Positions 1 through 11,800 of a stretch of 33,948 nt of DNA are shown piece after piece. This stretch comes from Folioceros fuciformis. Its lineage: Eukaryota; Anthocerotophyta; Anthocerotopsida; Anthocerotales. The notes beneath the pieces were generated by a model. That model did not search any database. It saw nothing but the letters and a program-made list of their open reading frames with translations, and was not told the origin of the DNA. The position numbers and the translations under genes are program-made. Numbering within the stretch: position 1 is the first letter of the stretch; each line of letters begins with the position of its first letter. Where the stretch lies: NCBI GenBank assembly GCA_049999805.1, contig JBNGIO010006220.1, positions 1 to 33,948 on the forward strand. Direction: 5' to 3'.

Positions 1-609
1 GCTTTCTTCTCCTCCTAGTTCGAGACCTATTCCAGCACCCCAAGGTCAGTCTTCCATGGCCGAGGAACCATTTCGGCTGGAAGCTGATTCTACTGAATAA
101 GCTACCGTTTTCAGGCCAGGTTCCGGCTGCTGATCCCATTGCTTCTTACCTCCTCTCTATCTTTCCCACTACTCATACTCCTCCCTTGGAGGCTGGCTCA
201 AACACCAACGGTGAACAGTTGCAGGGGAAGATTTAGCAGGAGGCCATCTAGCGAGGAAGAGGCAGCGTCCGCAGATCTTTGAAGATAAGACATCCTCTGA
301 AGTCTCAGGATAGTCTAAGAGGTGGTACATCCTTGTGAAGGTAGGGCCAGCTTATTGGTGGCAAGATGTGCTAGAAGTCTAAATAAGTGGCTGGTGACAA
401 CCGGCTAGGCTAGTGGTCCTATCAAAATAATATTTGTCAAGTTAGAGAGAGGTGAAGTCAGAGAGAGAGAGGCTCCTATAAGATCAGGTGAGCCTTTAGG
501 AGGAGGGAGTCACATTCACTTTGGGAGTCAGTCTGTCACTTCGTGAGCTCTTGGAGGTACTCTCTACATGAGCTCTTGTGGTCTGTCTCTGCTTGGGTTA
601 GGACCTACA
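1..609. other. Unassigned transposon-like flank, no gene
   Basis: I see no supported gene here. The stretch is pyrimidine-rich at the left, has a GA-rich run near 450-475, and leads into the tandem repeat and the LTR-like segment that follow. A short reading around 280-320 looks loosely like the acidic end of a Gypsy polyprotein, which would fit an upstream retroelement body, but it is too short and interrupted to call. Confidence 0.25.
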
Positions 610-691
610 GTGTGTTGCCGGCTGTGCAACGTATGGTAGGATCGCAAGCTGCGTGTTGCCGGTTGTACAGTGTCTGGTAGGATCACAAGGT
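610..691. repeat. Two-unit 41-bp tandem repeat
   Basis: Units 610-650 and 651-691 both contain GTGTTGCCGG near the start and GGTAGGATC near the end, with a few substitutions. The second unit runs straight into the TGTAATGACC that opens the LTR-like segment. The inverted copy near 5440 keeps only the last dozen bases of the unit. Confidence 0.75.
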
Positions 692-1296
692 GTAATGACC
701 AGGGTGAAGGGGCTTGCCCCCAGCTCTTAATTGTAAAGGATGTGTCTTTCTCTTGACCTGTCCACTCTTGTTCCCTGTTTGGACAAGTGCTGTAGGCCAG
801 TCATGTTTCATGGCGTCTGGTAAGGTTGTGGGGAGGAGATATCCGAGAGGGGAGTGTGTTCCCTTCTTTCTTTTCTTTGGGGTTAGTCCCGTGACTCTTG
901 CCGGGTAGGAGGAGTTAGTAGGGAAGTGTAGAAGGTAGTGGTGTCGTTGTTAGTTGCTGGTGTTGGTGCTGGAGTGAGAGAGCGAGTGAAGTGAGTGAGG
1001 GAAGTCACAGATCTGAAAGGTTAGGGTCGTTGTAGTGACTGGAGTGAGTTTGTGGGCACAGAGAGAGGTGCAGCTGACCGCTAGACAGCGAGGCCTGTCC
1101 TACGCCTGATCGGAGCTGGAGGAGAGCCCTCGAATCCATCATCGAGTCGATTGAGTCCGACCCTCCATCCATAGCAGCAAGGAACCCCATCGCTCCTTCG
1201 TAGGAATGGAACCCAATGTCTCAACGACAGTGGGATAAGTGTGGCCACTAAAGGTGAAACCCGTCGGCAATCAATGCGTGGGGTTTTGCCTCCACA
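691..1296 (+). repeat. LTR-like segment, copy 1 (inverted relative to 4824-5440)
   Basis: About 606 bp starting TGTAATGACC and ending GCCTCCACA, giving a TG...CA pair of ends. It matches the reverse complement of 4824-5440 almost throughout, at roughly 93 percent by eye with small indels. TG/CA ends, a length of about 0.6 kb and two dispersed copies fit an LTR or its R-U5 part. I see no convincing initiator-Met primer-binding site after 1296 and no clear target-site duplication, so a complete LTR is not proven. The sequence upstream of 680 differs from that beyond the second copy. The two may therefore be related families that share only this part. Confidence 0.55.
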
Positions 1297-2100
1297 GAGG
1301 GCAAGGGGAATGCCTATGGATTGAAGGGCTAGGTGGTCACAACGTAGCCATGCACACTAATTCAGGACGAGAGAAATAACATAGGTTATGATTTTCATTT
1401 GGATTAGAACATAAGGTGGTAGAAAATTTTGAACCTAGGGATGCCGAATTTGTAGGTGCGCCCATGATAGGCGAGCTGTTTTTAGATTCTAGAAAGTTGC
1501 AGGAGTAATGGTGCTCCAAGCCCAAATGTATATGAGACCCGTGTTGTGTCTCTCTCTTTAGACAATTTCAAGTGTGAGCTCTCGTGTGTCGAATTTGTGC
1601 GCATTGTGGGTTGGAGACATCCGATTCATGATGGCCTGATTTGGTGTGTTGTCCTCTCGTCAAAAGAGGGCCGGGGAGATCCCTGGGTGGTTGAGAGCTA
1701 TGTGACCAAGCTCCTCAACTGGGGTGACTAGTGGAGAAGGGTGCTCAGCATCGACAAGGAGGGGAATTTTTGCAAGAGGCTGGGGGGGGAACGCGATTTC
1801 GCAAAACACCTAGAAAGCAAGGAGGAAACGTGGTTTGCGAAACTCTTGTGGAGCCGTCCAATTGATTATTTTTCCGTGTTTTTTTTCACAAAGAAAATAA
1901 TTCTGATTATGAGTGGAAGACTCCTCCCACTTACAATACAAAGGAAACCCCCTGCTAACGTATGTACATATATCAAGCACCAAAAGAGAGGGGGGAAGAC
2001 TAGCCTTAAGTCCAAAACTCAAGACAAGGCGCACATAGAGCACTCCCCTACACTATGGTACCCGAAGACTACCGAAACCACTTATACTCACACCTCGAAG
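1297..2100. other. LINE copy A 3' flank, no gene
   Basis: No gene is supported. The right-hand part, to about 1870, lies just beyond the end of the LINE ORF2 reading on the minus strand and probably holds its 3' untranslated region. A run of eight T on the plus strand near 1878-1888 (eight A on the LINE sense strand) is a candidate remnant of the poly(A) end. The left part (1297-1740) is unassigned. Its short open frames show no recognisable domain. Confidence 0.4.
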
Positions 2101-4823
2101 TCACTCGAAGACCCTAAAGACTCCCCTTCCCCAGGGGCTCGAGTGAGTCCAATGTGTATCTTTCCCAGGCGATAGGAAGCCGGCTGTCCTCCAGTCTTTC
2201 CACTTAAATTGCTTCCGGTGTGATTGCTCCAAGGCTTCTGCTGCAATCAATAAATGTTCCCATATGCGCCATAACAAAGCTTGCGCTAAGGCCGACTCCT
2301 GTCCTCCATAGACCACCGCGGACCAATTGACCCAGAGATAGAAAAGACAAGAGGACCACAGTAAGCCCCACCATTAGGTTTCCAGGAGAGGTTTGCCTGA
2401 GGTTGCGTCCAGCCCAAATAAGGCTGATTGACTCGTGATCTTGAGGTTAGCACCAAGAAAAATTAAACGAAGCCACCTGCCCACCTCCCTCCAGATCTGA
2501 TGGGCAAAGCAATAGTGAAAGAACATGTGTTGACTCTTGTTCGGAGCCCCAGCGGTGCAAAATTGACACACATCCTCCCTCGTTGCAACGAAAAGCCCAT
2601 CCCAACGATTTGCATTAGGCAAACACGCTTGAAAGAAACACCAAACCGTAGACCTGACCTTGGGGGGGATTCCTGCAGACTTCCATAGGAGCTTGATGGC
2701 TTCCTTTTGACGCCGTCCAGCTAACTATAGTTGGGGAGCCATTGGTTGTCTTTGCTTGGTTTTCTGCGCTCGCACCAACCAGAGGAATAGGTCCGCCGTT
2801 GGGAAGTTGAAGGAAGATCGAGAGATAGCTTTCTTGCATCCCGGACGCTTGGGCTACCTGTAGAGATCTGGTCAGAAGGTCAGAGCCCAGTTTTCACCCA
2901 GTCGGAACCAGCACTGAACCTTTGCTTTATCGGAGGTTCGTGGCCCAATTGGGCGTTCGCCTGACGTGCACCATTGCCCTGCTCGAACGGACTTACAAAT
3001 GACAGTGATAGCCCATAGCTCCCCCCCTCGGCCTTCTCTGTCGTCCCTACCTTGAACTTCCAAAGAACCTTCAGGCGGCATGACCTTGAACGACTTCAAC
3101 GTCTCTTTGCCGTCAGCTCTCGCAACCCTGATCGCCCTATCTAGATCTAATGCTTCGTCTTGTTCATCCTCCTCCTCCAAGTCAACTCCCCTACTATCCA
3201 TGGAGTAAGCATACCACCCTTCCTCGCCTATGGTAGGTTGTTGCCTTAAGATCTGTTGCACCTTTTCCTCTAGCCCCTCGTGCAACCACAAGAATATGAG
3301 TCTGACGTGCTGGGCCCCTACTCCAAAATCTCTTCGGACCTCTTTCACCTCCTTCCAACGGGACTCTGATCTGTTCCATAAATGCCCAAGCTGAATAACA
3401 CCTTTGCAACAAGCCAGCCCGAAAATTTGTGACCGATATACCCTTGACCTGAACTCCTGTACCCATAACCTCGAGAAGCCCTGCAGAGGAATACCCAAAA
3501 CATCATCCACATGAGAGAAGGTGCCCGGGATAAGATATTGTTTGACCTCCAAGTAACTATTCCATATGGACTTAAAAAGCGGGGAGCATCCTGCAATATT
3601 AAGTATCGGTTTGTCAGCCAAAATGTTGTCTGTAGATCTCCTACCCCTAGGGACAGCTTGGGTGCAGTCCAAATGCTATGTTAGAAGACTCTTCGAAGGG
3701 TAGTATGCCGGATCCGCTGCTTTAACAACCCATTGAGCATACAAAACTTTCATCTTGGCAACTGGGTCCACCACCCCTAGGCCCCCCATGCCACGCGCTT
3801 GAATGATATGCTGCCAAGCCACTTTAGAACACCCAGCCATACTATCCCCCGCATGCCTCCACATGAAAGAGGTCAGCACCTGTTGTAAACGCTTCACCTC
3901 TGTCTTAGAAGGCGCCCACAAAAGCAAATAGTACCGTAATGAGGCAGTAAGGATATGGTTGATCACCACCAGCCTACCTGCCAAATTGAGCTCCAGCAAT
4001 TGCAGACTAGCTGCTTTGCGAATGAACTTGAGGCAGACGTACTTCCCAATCTCCCCATTCTCATCCCCCTCTTGGAAAGGAAGCCCCAAATACTTGTGGG
4101 TAGAGCCCAGTGTCACTTGCTGAATGTGGTTAATACATTGAGGGGGCTCCCCCTCCATGTGAAGACACATCATGCGTGTCTTGTTCCAATTCACCTTGCA
4201 GCCTGAAAGTTCACCAAAGACCTTGACCTGTTGGAACAACGCTTTCAATGGAGCCTCCTTTACCAAGGAAAAGAGGAGAGTATCATCTGCAAATGCAAAG
4301 ACCCTTAGCTGTGTTCCATCTGGGTTCCGAATACCCACCACTGCCAGGTCTTGCTTCACTGCTCTGAGAAAGAAGTCAGTGACGATAATAAATAAGAACG
4401 GAGCAAGGGGGCAACCCTGACGTACCGACCGAGAGATGCCAAAGCGCTCCGTAAAAGATCCATTAACAGACACCTTGGCACCTGCGTCTTCACACAAAAT
4501 GGCTATCCATTTGCAGAAGTTATTCCCGAACCCGAAACTACGCAGGCGTCGCCACAAGATGTGCCACTCAACTGAATCATACGCCTTGTAAAAATCAAGG
4601 GAAATGAAAACGGCAGCTTTCTTCTGTACCTGGGTGTTGTACTTAGCTTCCCTCAGGAGTAGGAAGTTGTCTAGGATGCAGTTATTTTGAATGAACCCTC
4701 GCTGCTCTTTCTCAATCCAATCATCAAGAAATGGAGTGATTCAGTTAGCCAACACCTTAGCAATTACCTTGTATGTGGTAGTTAGCAAGGTAATTGGGTG
4801 CCAATTGGAGATTGATAGACTGG
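2101..4823 (-). pseudogene. LINE copy A ORF2: reverse transcriptase and zf-RVT-like tail
   Basis: Reads right to left. The 4823 end enters the RT just before the fingers/palm region. Clear RT motifs follow: YDSVEWH, the QGCPLAP block, and the catalytic AFADDTLLF (F-A-D-D in place of Y-x-D-D). A thumb region (KYLGLPF, LAGRLVVINHIL) comes next, then a linker, and finally a reverse-transcriptase zinc-binding motif with CQFC followed by H/C residues around 2500-2570. A TAG stop at 3676-3678 interrupts the frame. Copy B has CAG at the same codon, so it is a simple C-to-T change. Stops also occur at 2872 (TGA) and 2374 (TAA), with frame ambiguity between 2622 and 2872. The reading ends at TGA 2101. 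This RT would have copied LINE RNA by target-primed reverse transcription. It cannot be functional as it stands. Confidence 0.88.
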
Positions 4824-5700
4824 TGTGGAGGCAAAACCCCGGGCACTGATTGCCGACGGGTTCCACCTTTAGTGGCCACACTTATCCCACTGTCGTTGAG
4901 ACATTGGGTTTCGTTCCCACGAAGGAGCGATGGGGTTCCTTGCTGCTGTGGATGGAGGGTCGGACTCAATTGACTCGATGATGGATTCGAGGGCTCCCCT
5001 CCAGCTCCGATCAGGCGTAGGACAAGCCTCGGTGTCCAGCAGTCAGCTGCACCTCTCTTGGTGCCCACAAACTCACTCCGGTCACTACAACGACCCTAAC
5101 CTCTCAGATCTGCGACTTCCCTCACTCACTTCACTCGCTCTCTCACTCCAGCACCAACACCAGCAACTAACCATGACACCACTATTTTCTACACTTCCCT
5201 ATTGACTCCTCCTACCCGGCAAGAGTCACTAGACGAAACCCAAAGAAGAGAAAGAAGGGAACACACTCTCCCCCCCACACCCCCTCGGATATCTCCTCCC
5301 CACAACCTTACCAGATGCCATGAAACATGGCCGGCCTACAGCACTTGTCCAAACAGGGAACAAGAGTGGACAGGTCGAGAGAAAGACACATCCTTTACAA
5401 TCAAGAGCTATGGGCAAACCCCTTCACCCTGGTCATTACACCTTGTGATCCTTGAAGGATCGGAAAGGGAGCCACATGATGAAGGAGAAGAAGAGAGGAG
5501 AGGAGAGGAAGAGAGGAGAAGAGGAGAAAGAGAGGTCTCACAATGTCTCTCCCATCTCTCTCATCTCTCTTGAAAAGGGAGCTCAAGAGGGTATTTATAT
5601 CCTCTAGAAAAGCTCCCAAGGAAGCTTCACAAGAAGATCACAGGAAGCTTCACAAGAAGATCACAAGAAGCTTCACAAGAAGCTCACAGGAAGCTATGAC
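4824..5700 (-). mobile_element. LTR-like segment inside the LINE, copy 2 (with U3-like extension)
   Basis: Between the end of the LINE endonuclease stub (5701) and the resumption of RT (4823) lie 877 bp of foreign sequence. The part 4824-5440 is the inverted partner of 691-1296. The rest, read on the minus strand, has a 23-bp tandem repeat, a TATA-like GATATAAATA at about 5590-5602, and a pyrimidine-rich run (purine-rich on plus, 5470-5540). That order would suit the U3 of an LTR of about 0.88 kb. Flanking bases do not form an obvious target-site duplication, and about 435 codons of LINE ORF2 are absent at the junction. A clean solo-LTR insertion therefore does not explain it. Confidence 0.55.
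5621..5700. repeat. 23-bp tandem repeat in LTR-like segment
   Basis: Three units at 5621-5643, 5644-5666 and 5667-5689, each beginning GAAGCTTCACAAGAAG, plus a broken fourth at 5690. GAAGCTTC is itself palindromic. The array ends exactly at the junction with the LINE endonuclease stub. If the segment is an LTR, this would be a U3 enhancer-like array upstream of its TATA element. Confidence 0.8.
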
Positions 5701-5835
5701 TTCCTCTTCTAGCAGATTCTTAAGTCTTCTACACTTCGACGCCGTCTTCGACCATCCCCCCAGACCCCTAACATTCCAGGAAATTATCCGCAAGTGAGAC
5801 CCCCTTTCGTAGTTTTTCAGAGTGTCGATACTCAT
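5701..5835 (-). pseudogene. LINE copy A ORF2: first 45 codons of the AP-endonuclease domain
   Basis: The ATG at 5835-5833 opens a frame whose residues 16-27 read RIISWNVRGLGG, the hallmark start of plant LINE apurinic-type endonucleases. It then continues through LKNLLEEE before running into the LTR-like segment. The remaining endonuclease residues, including the downstream catalytic Glu/Asp/His motifs, are missing from the window. The ATG directly follows the ORF1 stop (TAA at 5838-5836) with no spacer and in the same frame. Function in a live copy: nicking target DNA to prime reverse transcription. Confidence 0.85.
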
Positions 5836-8800
5836 TTAACGGGACTTGCTTGAGAGATTCCGGACAGCAAACAGCTTGGGCATCCTAGCCCCAGTCATTG
5901 ACTTAGGCCACGCCAGATGGTCCTTAGCTTTTTGCTCAAGGGACAATCTTTGAAGCCTTTCGAACTTGCGAATCGCAGGAGCGGTCCTCCAATCCTGACC
6001 AGCTAAGGGCCCCTTGACATCACTCACTGCCGTGTTTGGACCCCCAAACCTGTCTTTCGCCCAAGGCGCATCCATTACCTTTCTCATAACCGTTGGGTTG
6101 ATCGCAAAAAGTCTGCCTTTTCTCCTTGTTGTACCTTCTGCCTTCCTAAGCTCCTGACCACTAAGCAAGTGGTACACCTCCTGCCCTGGAGGAGGGTACA
6201 CATCTTGCGCCCCCTTAGCCTGCACCAAGTCCTTGTCCAAGGAGTTAGACGGAGAAGTGCTTCCTTCATCCCCGAAGAAAACGGCCTGCACTTCATGCTA
6301 GACAGTATCAGCATCCTCATCTTCCTCAGCATGAGGGGTGGAGAAAAAGTCCTCCTTGAAAGCGAACACCGCATTGTCTCTCATGATGGGGCTGGCACAT
6401 TTTGTGGGACTGGTACATTCCACCACGGGTTTACCGAGACACGTAGAATCACTTCTATCCATTCCAGACCCCTGTCTTGCTCCATATTTGTGGTGACCGT
6501 GGACTTCCAAAGAGGAGTTCCCCCCGCCAACAGAAGTCTTCCCGAGAGACCTGTGACTTCCCCTTGTCCCTTCCAGCACCTTAAGCTTTTTTCCTTCCAG
6601 GGAGGTGATGTCCAAGGCCATGCGTTGAACTACTTTGCTCAACGCCTTCCTTGCCTTGGCCACAACAATCTAATCTTGACGCTTATGGCCTGGAGACAAA
6701 TCTTCTGAGGCACGAGTCCTCTTCCCCACTACCATCTCCATGATCCTCTGCTCGCTTGTGGTCAAGACAGTTGCTGACACCGTTTTCCATGCAGTGGACA
6801 TGAAAGCCGATTCTGCGCCTGGCTCTATGGTTCCAGTAGGACCAGGGCCTGCCTCAAGCCCAGGAGGCTGATGACCCGGAGCTGACAAGTCGCGAAGTAC
6901 TGGGCACCCTGGCGTTGAAGCGAGAGATTGAGGCCCATGAAGAGCCTTGGAAGATTCCCTTCCCACTTCCTCCCCGGCAGCTTGAGCGGAAGTGACAGAT
7001 CCTGTCCCCTAGCTCGAGCCCGCAGAAGCCAACCTATCACAAAACGTCTGAGGAGGCGCTACCGTCAGCTCGTCTGGGACTGTGATGGAGCTTGGATTAG
7101 TTCCTGAGAGTGCGTTTAGCATGCCCTCGGCCCCTGTAGCCAGACGCATCGTTGCCAACTCAGCAACCCGAAGAACTTCAGATTGTCCGCTCCCAGCCTT
7201 AGAAACCGCCATTTGCTCAAAGACAGATTCACCCCCTTGACGACGCACACTCGCTGCCCCAAGCCCGGGGGGAGAAAGCGCCTTCTTACCAGTGGCAAGA
7301 GGGAAATCGACCAAACTCGCCTTCCCGTCTTGTGTGCCCCTTGCCTGGCAGCCTCTAACGTTGGAGACCACCTGCTCAACCGTCTCCCCTTGACCTACCC
7401 AACCATACTCTGGAGCACGATCCGCCCACCTCTCGCCATCCTCCCTAGCATTAGCTCCCACCTCAGGACTTGCCAGAAATGCTTGTGCGATGCGTGCTGC
7501 AAGGCAACAAGCAAAAAACCTTCCGATCTGAATCTTGTACAGGGGTGAGGAAGATTCGTCCTGCATCTTCGCCTTTGAGGAATCCGAAGCCGCCTCCTGG
7601 CCTTGGGACCAGTCGGCATGCTGGAACCCCAGTCTAGCTACCTCGCTCTCCTCAGGTATCTCGTCCCTCCACTTCAACGCAGTGGGAGGTTGGTGCTGCA
7701 CCTCCCCACACCTCAAGTTTTTCGCCACCAGAGAGTTTCTACTGTTGCGAGCTAGCGGTTTGTAGCTGTCAGATGCCTCGGAGGAAAAAAACTGCTGCCA
7801 TACACCTGGAGCACTCACCAGGTTGCCCCTCCCTTCCTCCGAGCTAGGATCTCGCATAGGCGGCACCACCGACACTTCCTCATCCTCCCCACCAAGCTGT
7901 TGGGACGGGAGTCCGAAACCCGCTTCCAGGAGACCAGGATGTTGAGCCATTACGGCCTGGGCCGTGGCCAAGAGATTCTCCTGAGACAGGGGACCGGACC
8001 TGTTCCCCCCAACCGGTGACATCCTGCTGCCTCTTGCCTGAGTAACCCGTCCCTTTGCTACTGAGTCACCCTGATCGCCTACGTTCTTCCTGCCCATCTC
8101 CACATGTCCCATCTTTAGCACATCTGCCGGAGCCTCCACATGCCGATCCATGACCTCCTCCCCAGGGTCAGACCAAGGGGGTGCCTTTTGGCAGGTAGCA
8201 GGCACCCAAGGAGCCGGACTCACTACGCCTTCTTGGACAGCCTCTGCCTGGAGAACTCCATCCCTGAGAGCCGACAACGCTCTCGCCTCACCCAGGTCTA
8301 CCTGTCGACGTCTGGCCACACCACTCGGATGCCTCACTAAGTCAGCTCTCTCTTCGGCAACAACCCCAGAACTCTCATGATCACTTGTCAAAAGGTTGCT
8401 GCCAGCCCTTGGGACACCCTCTACCCCAACCCAGCCTACACCTGTGACCAAGTTGGAGCAATTCTTTGGAACCTTGATAGAAAGGAGTGACGGTTCTACT
8501 TGCACTGACACTAAGGCCCCTCGGCAGGCTAGACCACCGCGACAACAACAATTCTCGCATCCGGGATCTCGTCCTCCCAAGCCATCACGACAGGAGATTC
8601 TTGCACCACTTTTCCACATCCCCCAACCTCGGTTCCTGGAGCAACCTCACCGGATCGTGCCTTCAAAAGCCAATCGTCCAGAGCCCCGGGAGGGGCTTGT
8701 TGAATCAGCCGGCTAGGAAGGCTTTCCAGACCACCCACACACTTCATCCCCAAGGCTTCTCCACCCTCTGTGCGCCGCTCTTCTTGCTCTGGATCCCAGC

Positions 8801-11800
8801 GCGGAGAAAGGGGACAAAGGAGACCTAGCCTCTTCACCTTGTGTGCAAACACTGTGGGAGGGAAGCCCCAGCGTGCCTCCAGAAAAAAAAAACGAGCTAG
8901 GAGCACTGCCCGAGCCCGCCCACACCTCCTTCTCCATGCCGAAAACCAAGGATCTTTTAGACCCGTCTGTCACCAATCCACCTGCTAGTAGCTTGTCCTG
9001 CGCCTCAGACCACGCCCTTTGCTCGCAAGCAGAGCCCACCGCCTGATCTCCCACCAAGGCGTCACTGTCTACTACTTCAGCGAATTCAATCTAGAATTTG
9101 CCGGTGGGACTGCCAGCCGAAAAAACTGCCTCTCCCTGCAAGCATTCTGTCTGGAGTGCTTCGTCGGTGAATACCAACTGGTCTGCCACAACCCCAACTG
9201 ATCACACCCTGCAGCATTCCCAAAGAGGATTCGCGCTTCCGACCTGGCTTGAGGATCCGGCACAACTCCTCCTTGGGCTCTTCCATTATGATGTCCACCC
9301 GATCCCTGACATACCCCGCCCTGATCCCGACCCGCTTCGGGGGTCGTGGAGGCTGCAACTTGCAAGCAATCCTTAGCACAATCCACCGCGTCGTCTTGAC
9401 CTCGTAGAGAGCCCAATCCCGTGCATGCATCGACACACTTAGGAAGCGATGCGAGGAGCTCAGTCTCAGCGCTCAGACACACAGGCGTTCGCACAACTTG
9501 ACTAGGCTGCTCTACAGCATTGGCCCCAACATTTGGATGGACCGCCACCGTGCCCCATCCTTCCCCTTTGCATTGCTCTCCCTTCCCGGTCAGTGTCGTA
9601 GGGAAGGGTTGGAGCCGGTATCCGATCAGCTCCTCTCCAGGCTGGAAAGCGATATCGCTGGAGAACTCCCCAACTTGACACTCTCCCAGATGTCTCCTGG
9701 GAGCCCTGTTGTAAACGCCAGGATTGCAAGGCCTCTTGCCTGACCACTCCTTCATCACAAATGGGCTCCACCTCCTGCATCTCCCGAGCAGAAGGTTCAT
9801 CCTCCTCCATTGCCGAGATAAAACTAGTACATGGTCCCAGCAATGAGTAGCCAGCATGCTGTGCTTCTAGAGGTTGGGTGGTGGAAATCCCCAGGGCAGA
9901 ATTCCCTGCGCTGCCCCCCACCTCAAACGACGGCCCGGTGGCTCCTTCCCAAGGCCCCTTCCCATTAACTGGCACATCGTCTAGTGGAGGGCACACCCCA
10001 CCTTGCTGAGCCAAGGGAGCAGCCCTACCCCCTGGACCTACATACTTATCAGGTTGTCTTTCAACTCCTGACCCCTGCTGACTGCCTGGGAAAATCCCGT
10101 CGTCCACCGCATCCCCCAGATGTGGCACTAGGTTATGCTTCTCCAACCTAGCAAAGAAACTATGGAGCTTCCCTGCCTTGAGATTCTGAAAATTCCTCTG
10201 CCGCTCCCCATGAGAGGCTGACCAAGTTGTCTACCTCTGTCTTTGGCTCCCCGATGTGTGAGTTTGTCCCAACGCCCTCTGTAAGACCGTCTTAATTATC
10301 CCACCCTGTAATTTTTCTCCCGATAGTGTAGCTCGGGATTCAACCCCTACAGGGCTTGCTTCCTGAAGGGTAGTAAAGGAAGCCTGCTGTGTTGCGGGGT
10401 TGTTGAGATGATGAGCACTTCCCCTTTGATGAGTACCCCCGATAGTACCCTTGCCTTCTATTGCCAGACCTTTAAAACCTTTTGCTAGTGACACACTACC
10501 TACGTCCACACTGTTGGAGTCCTCTTCCATAGGCACCGTATCCTCAGCCACCATATCCTCTGCCCATCTTAGCTCCCAACTGCCAGGGAGTTTGATCGAT
10601 ATCGAGGCATGGAGTACCCCAAGAAAACCAAGATGGGCCTTGAAAACCACTCTAGAAGCGAGAGTCACCCTACCTTTGCCAAATTTCGCATCCTTGATAT
10701 AAGCCAGCAACGGAGGCTCCCCCATCCACTGCGAAACCTTGAAGTACCGGATTTGACATTCATCCTTCAGCTCAATTAAGGTATTCACGAATACGATAGA
10801 GGAGCTATCCTCCAGTCTGTGACTATGTCGTGCCTCTTGCAAGATCATGCTAACAGCTTGCTCATCAAACCCTAGACCCGCCTGCAGCAAGCCCTTGACT
10901 TTTAATCTGACTGTAGACCAGAGCCCAAAGGGCTGGCCCCCAGTCGACCCTCCAGTCTGGAATGAGCGTGTAGGTAAGGCTCTGAGATCTCCCCCCTTCG
11001 GCATCCAATAAAAGTATGTGTTATCCATTTTCTTCCTCAAGAGAACACACAACCTAGCCAGTGCACTGTGTACGCCCCCGCTCCCTGAGAAGAACACATC
11101 CTGAACTTTTTTTGCCCACAACTGCGTTCTAGGGCTAGTCCTCTAGGACTTCGTAGGGGCACCTTTGAAACCAGGTAGAGGGCCAGAATGTGCCTTCTCC
11201 GACTTCTCACCCCGACCTCCCAATCCAGCCCGTAAAGGACAAGCCTACTTCAGATGATTATGCAAGCCACACACACCGCACCAAATAGGAAGATCCGGGT
11301 AATCAAAAAGCTGTGTAAAACTCTTAGATGGGTCCTCCGGATCACGAACAACGACGCCTTCAGGCAGATCTTGAAGGCTGTCGACTCTTACTCCGAAACG
11401 GGGTGGTTTGTTGTTGTCCAAAAATCTAGAGTCCACCTTAGGGACCTCCACCACCCTGCCAATGGTCCCCAAATTGTGCAAACCAGTGGGACGAGGTGAA
11501 CCGGCAAAGCAGGAAGACCCACCCACAGGAAATGCCGCTTGATTTTAGACTGCATGATGGAATTCCCGGGGGACCAATCCTCCACCACCACCGGTACGAT
11601 TTTCGGACAGACAATGTTCTTTGTAGAAGAGCCTGAGCCCCAGCAGCCTCGTCACACTTAATCTGGAAAGAACCGTCTGCTTTCAAGAAAACATAAGCTG
11701 GAGGGTATCCCGTTACCCGAGCCACCCCCTCCTCTAGTTCTTCCACGGTAGGAGGACCTGCAGACATATGGCGCCCCACAACTGAGCTGGCAGAAAGCTT

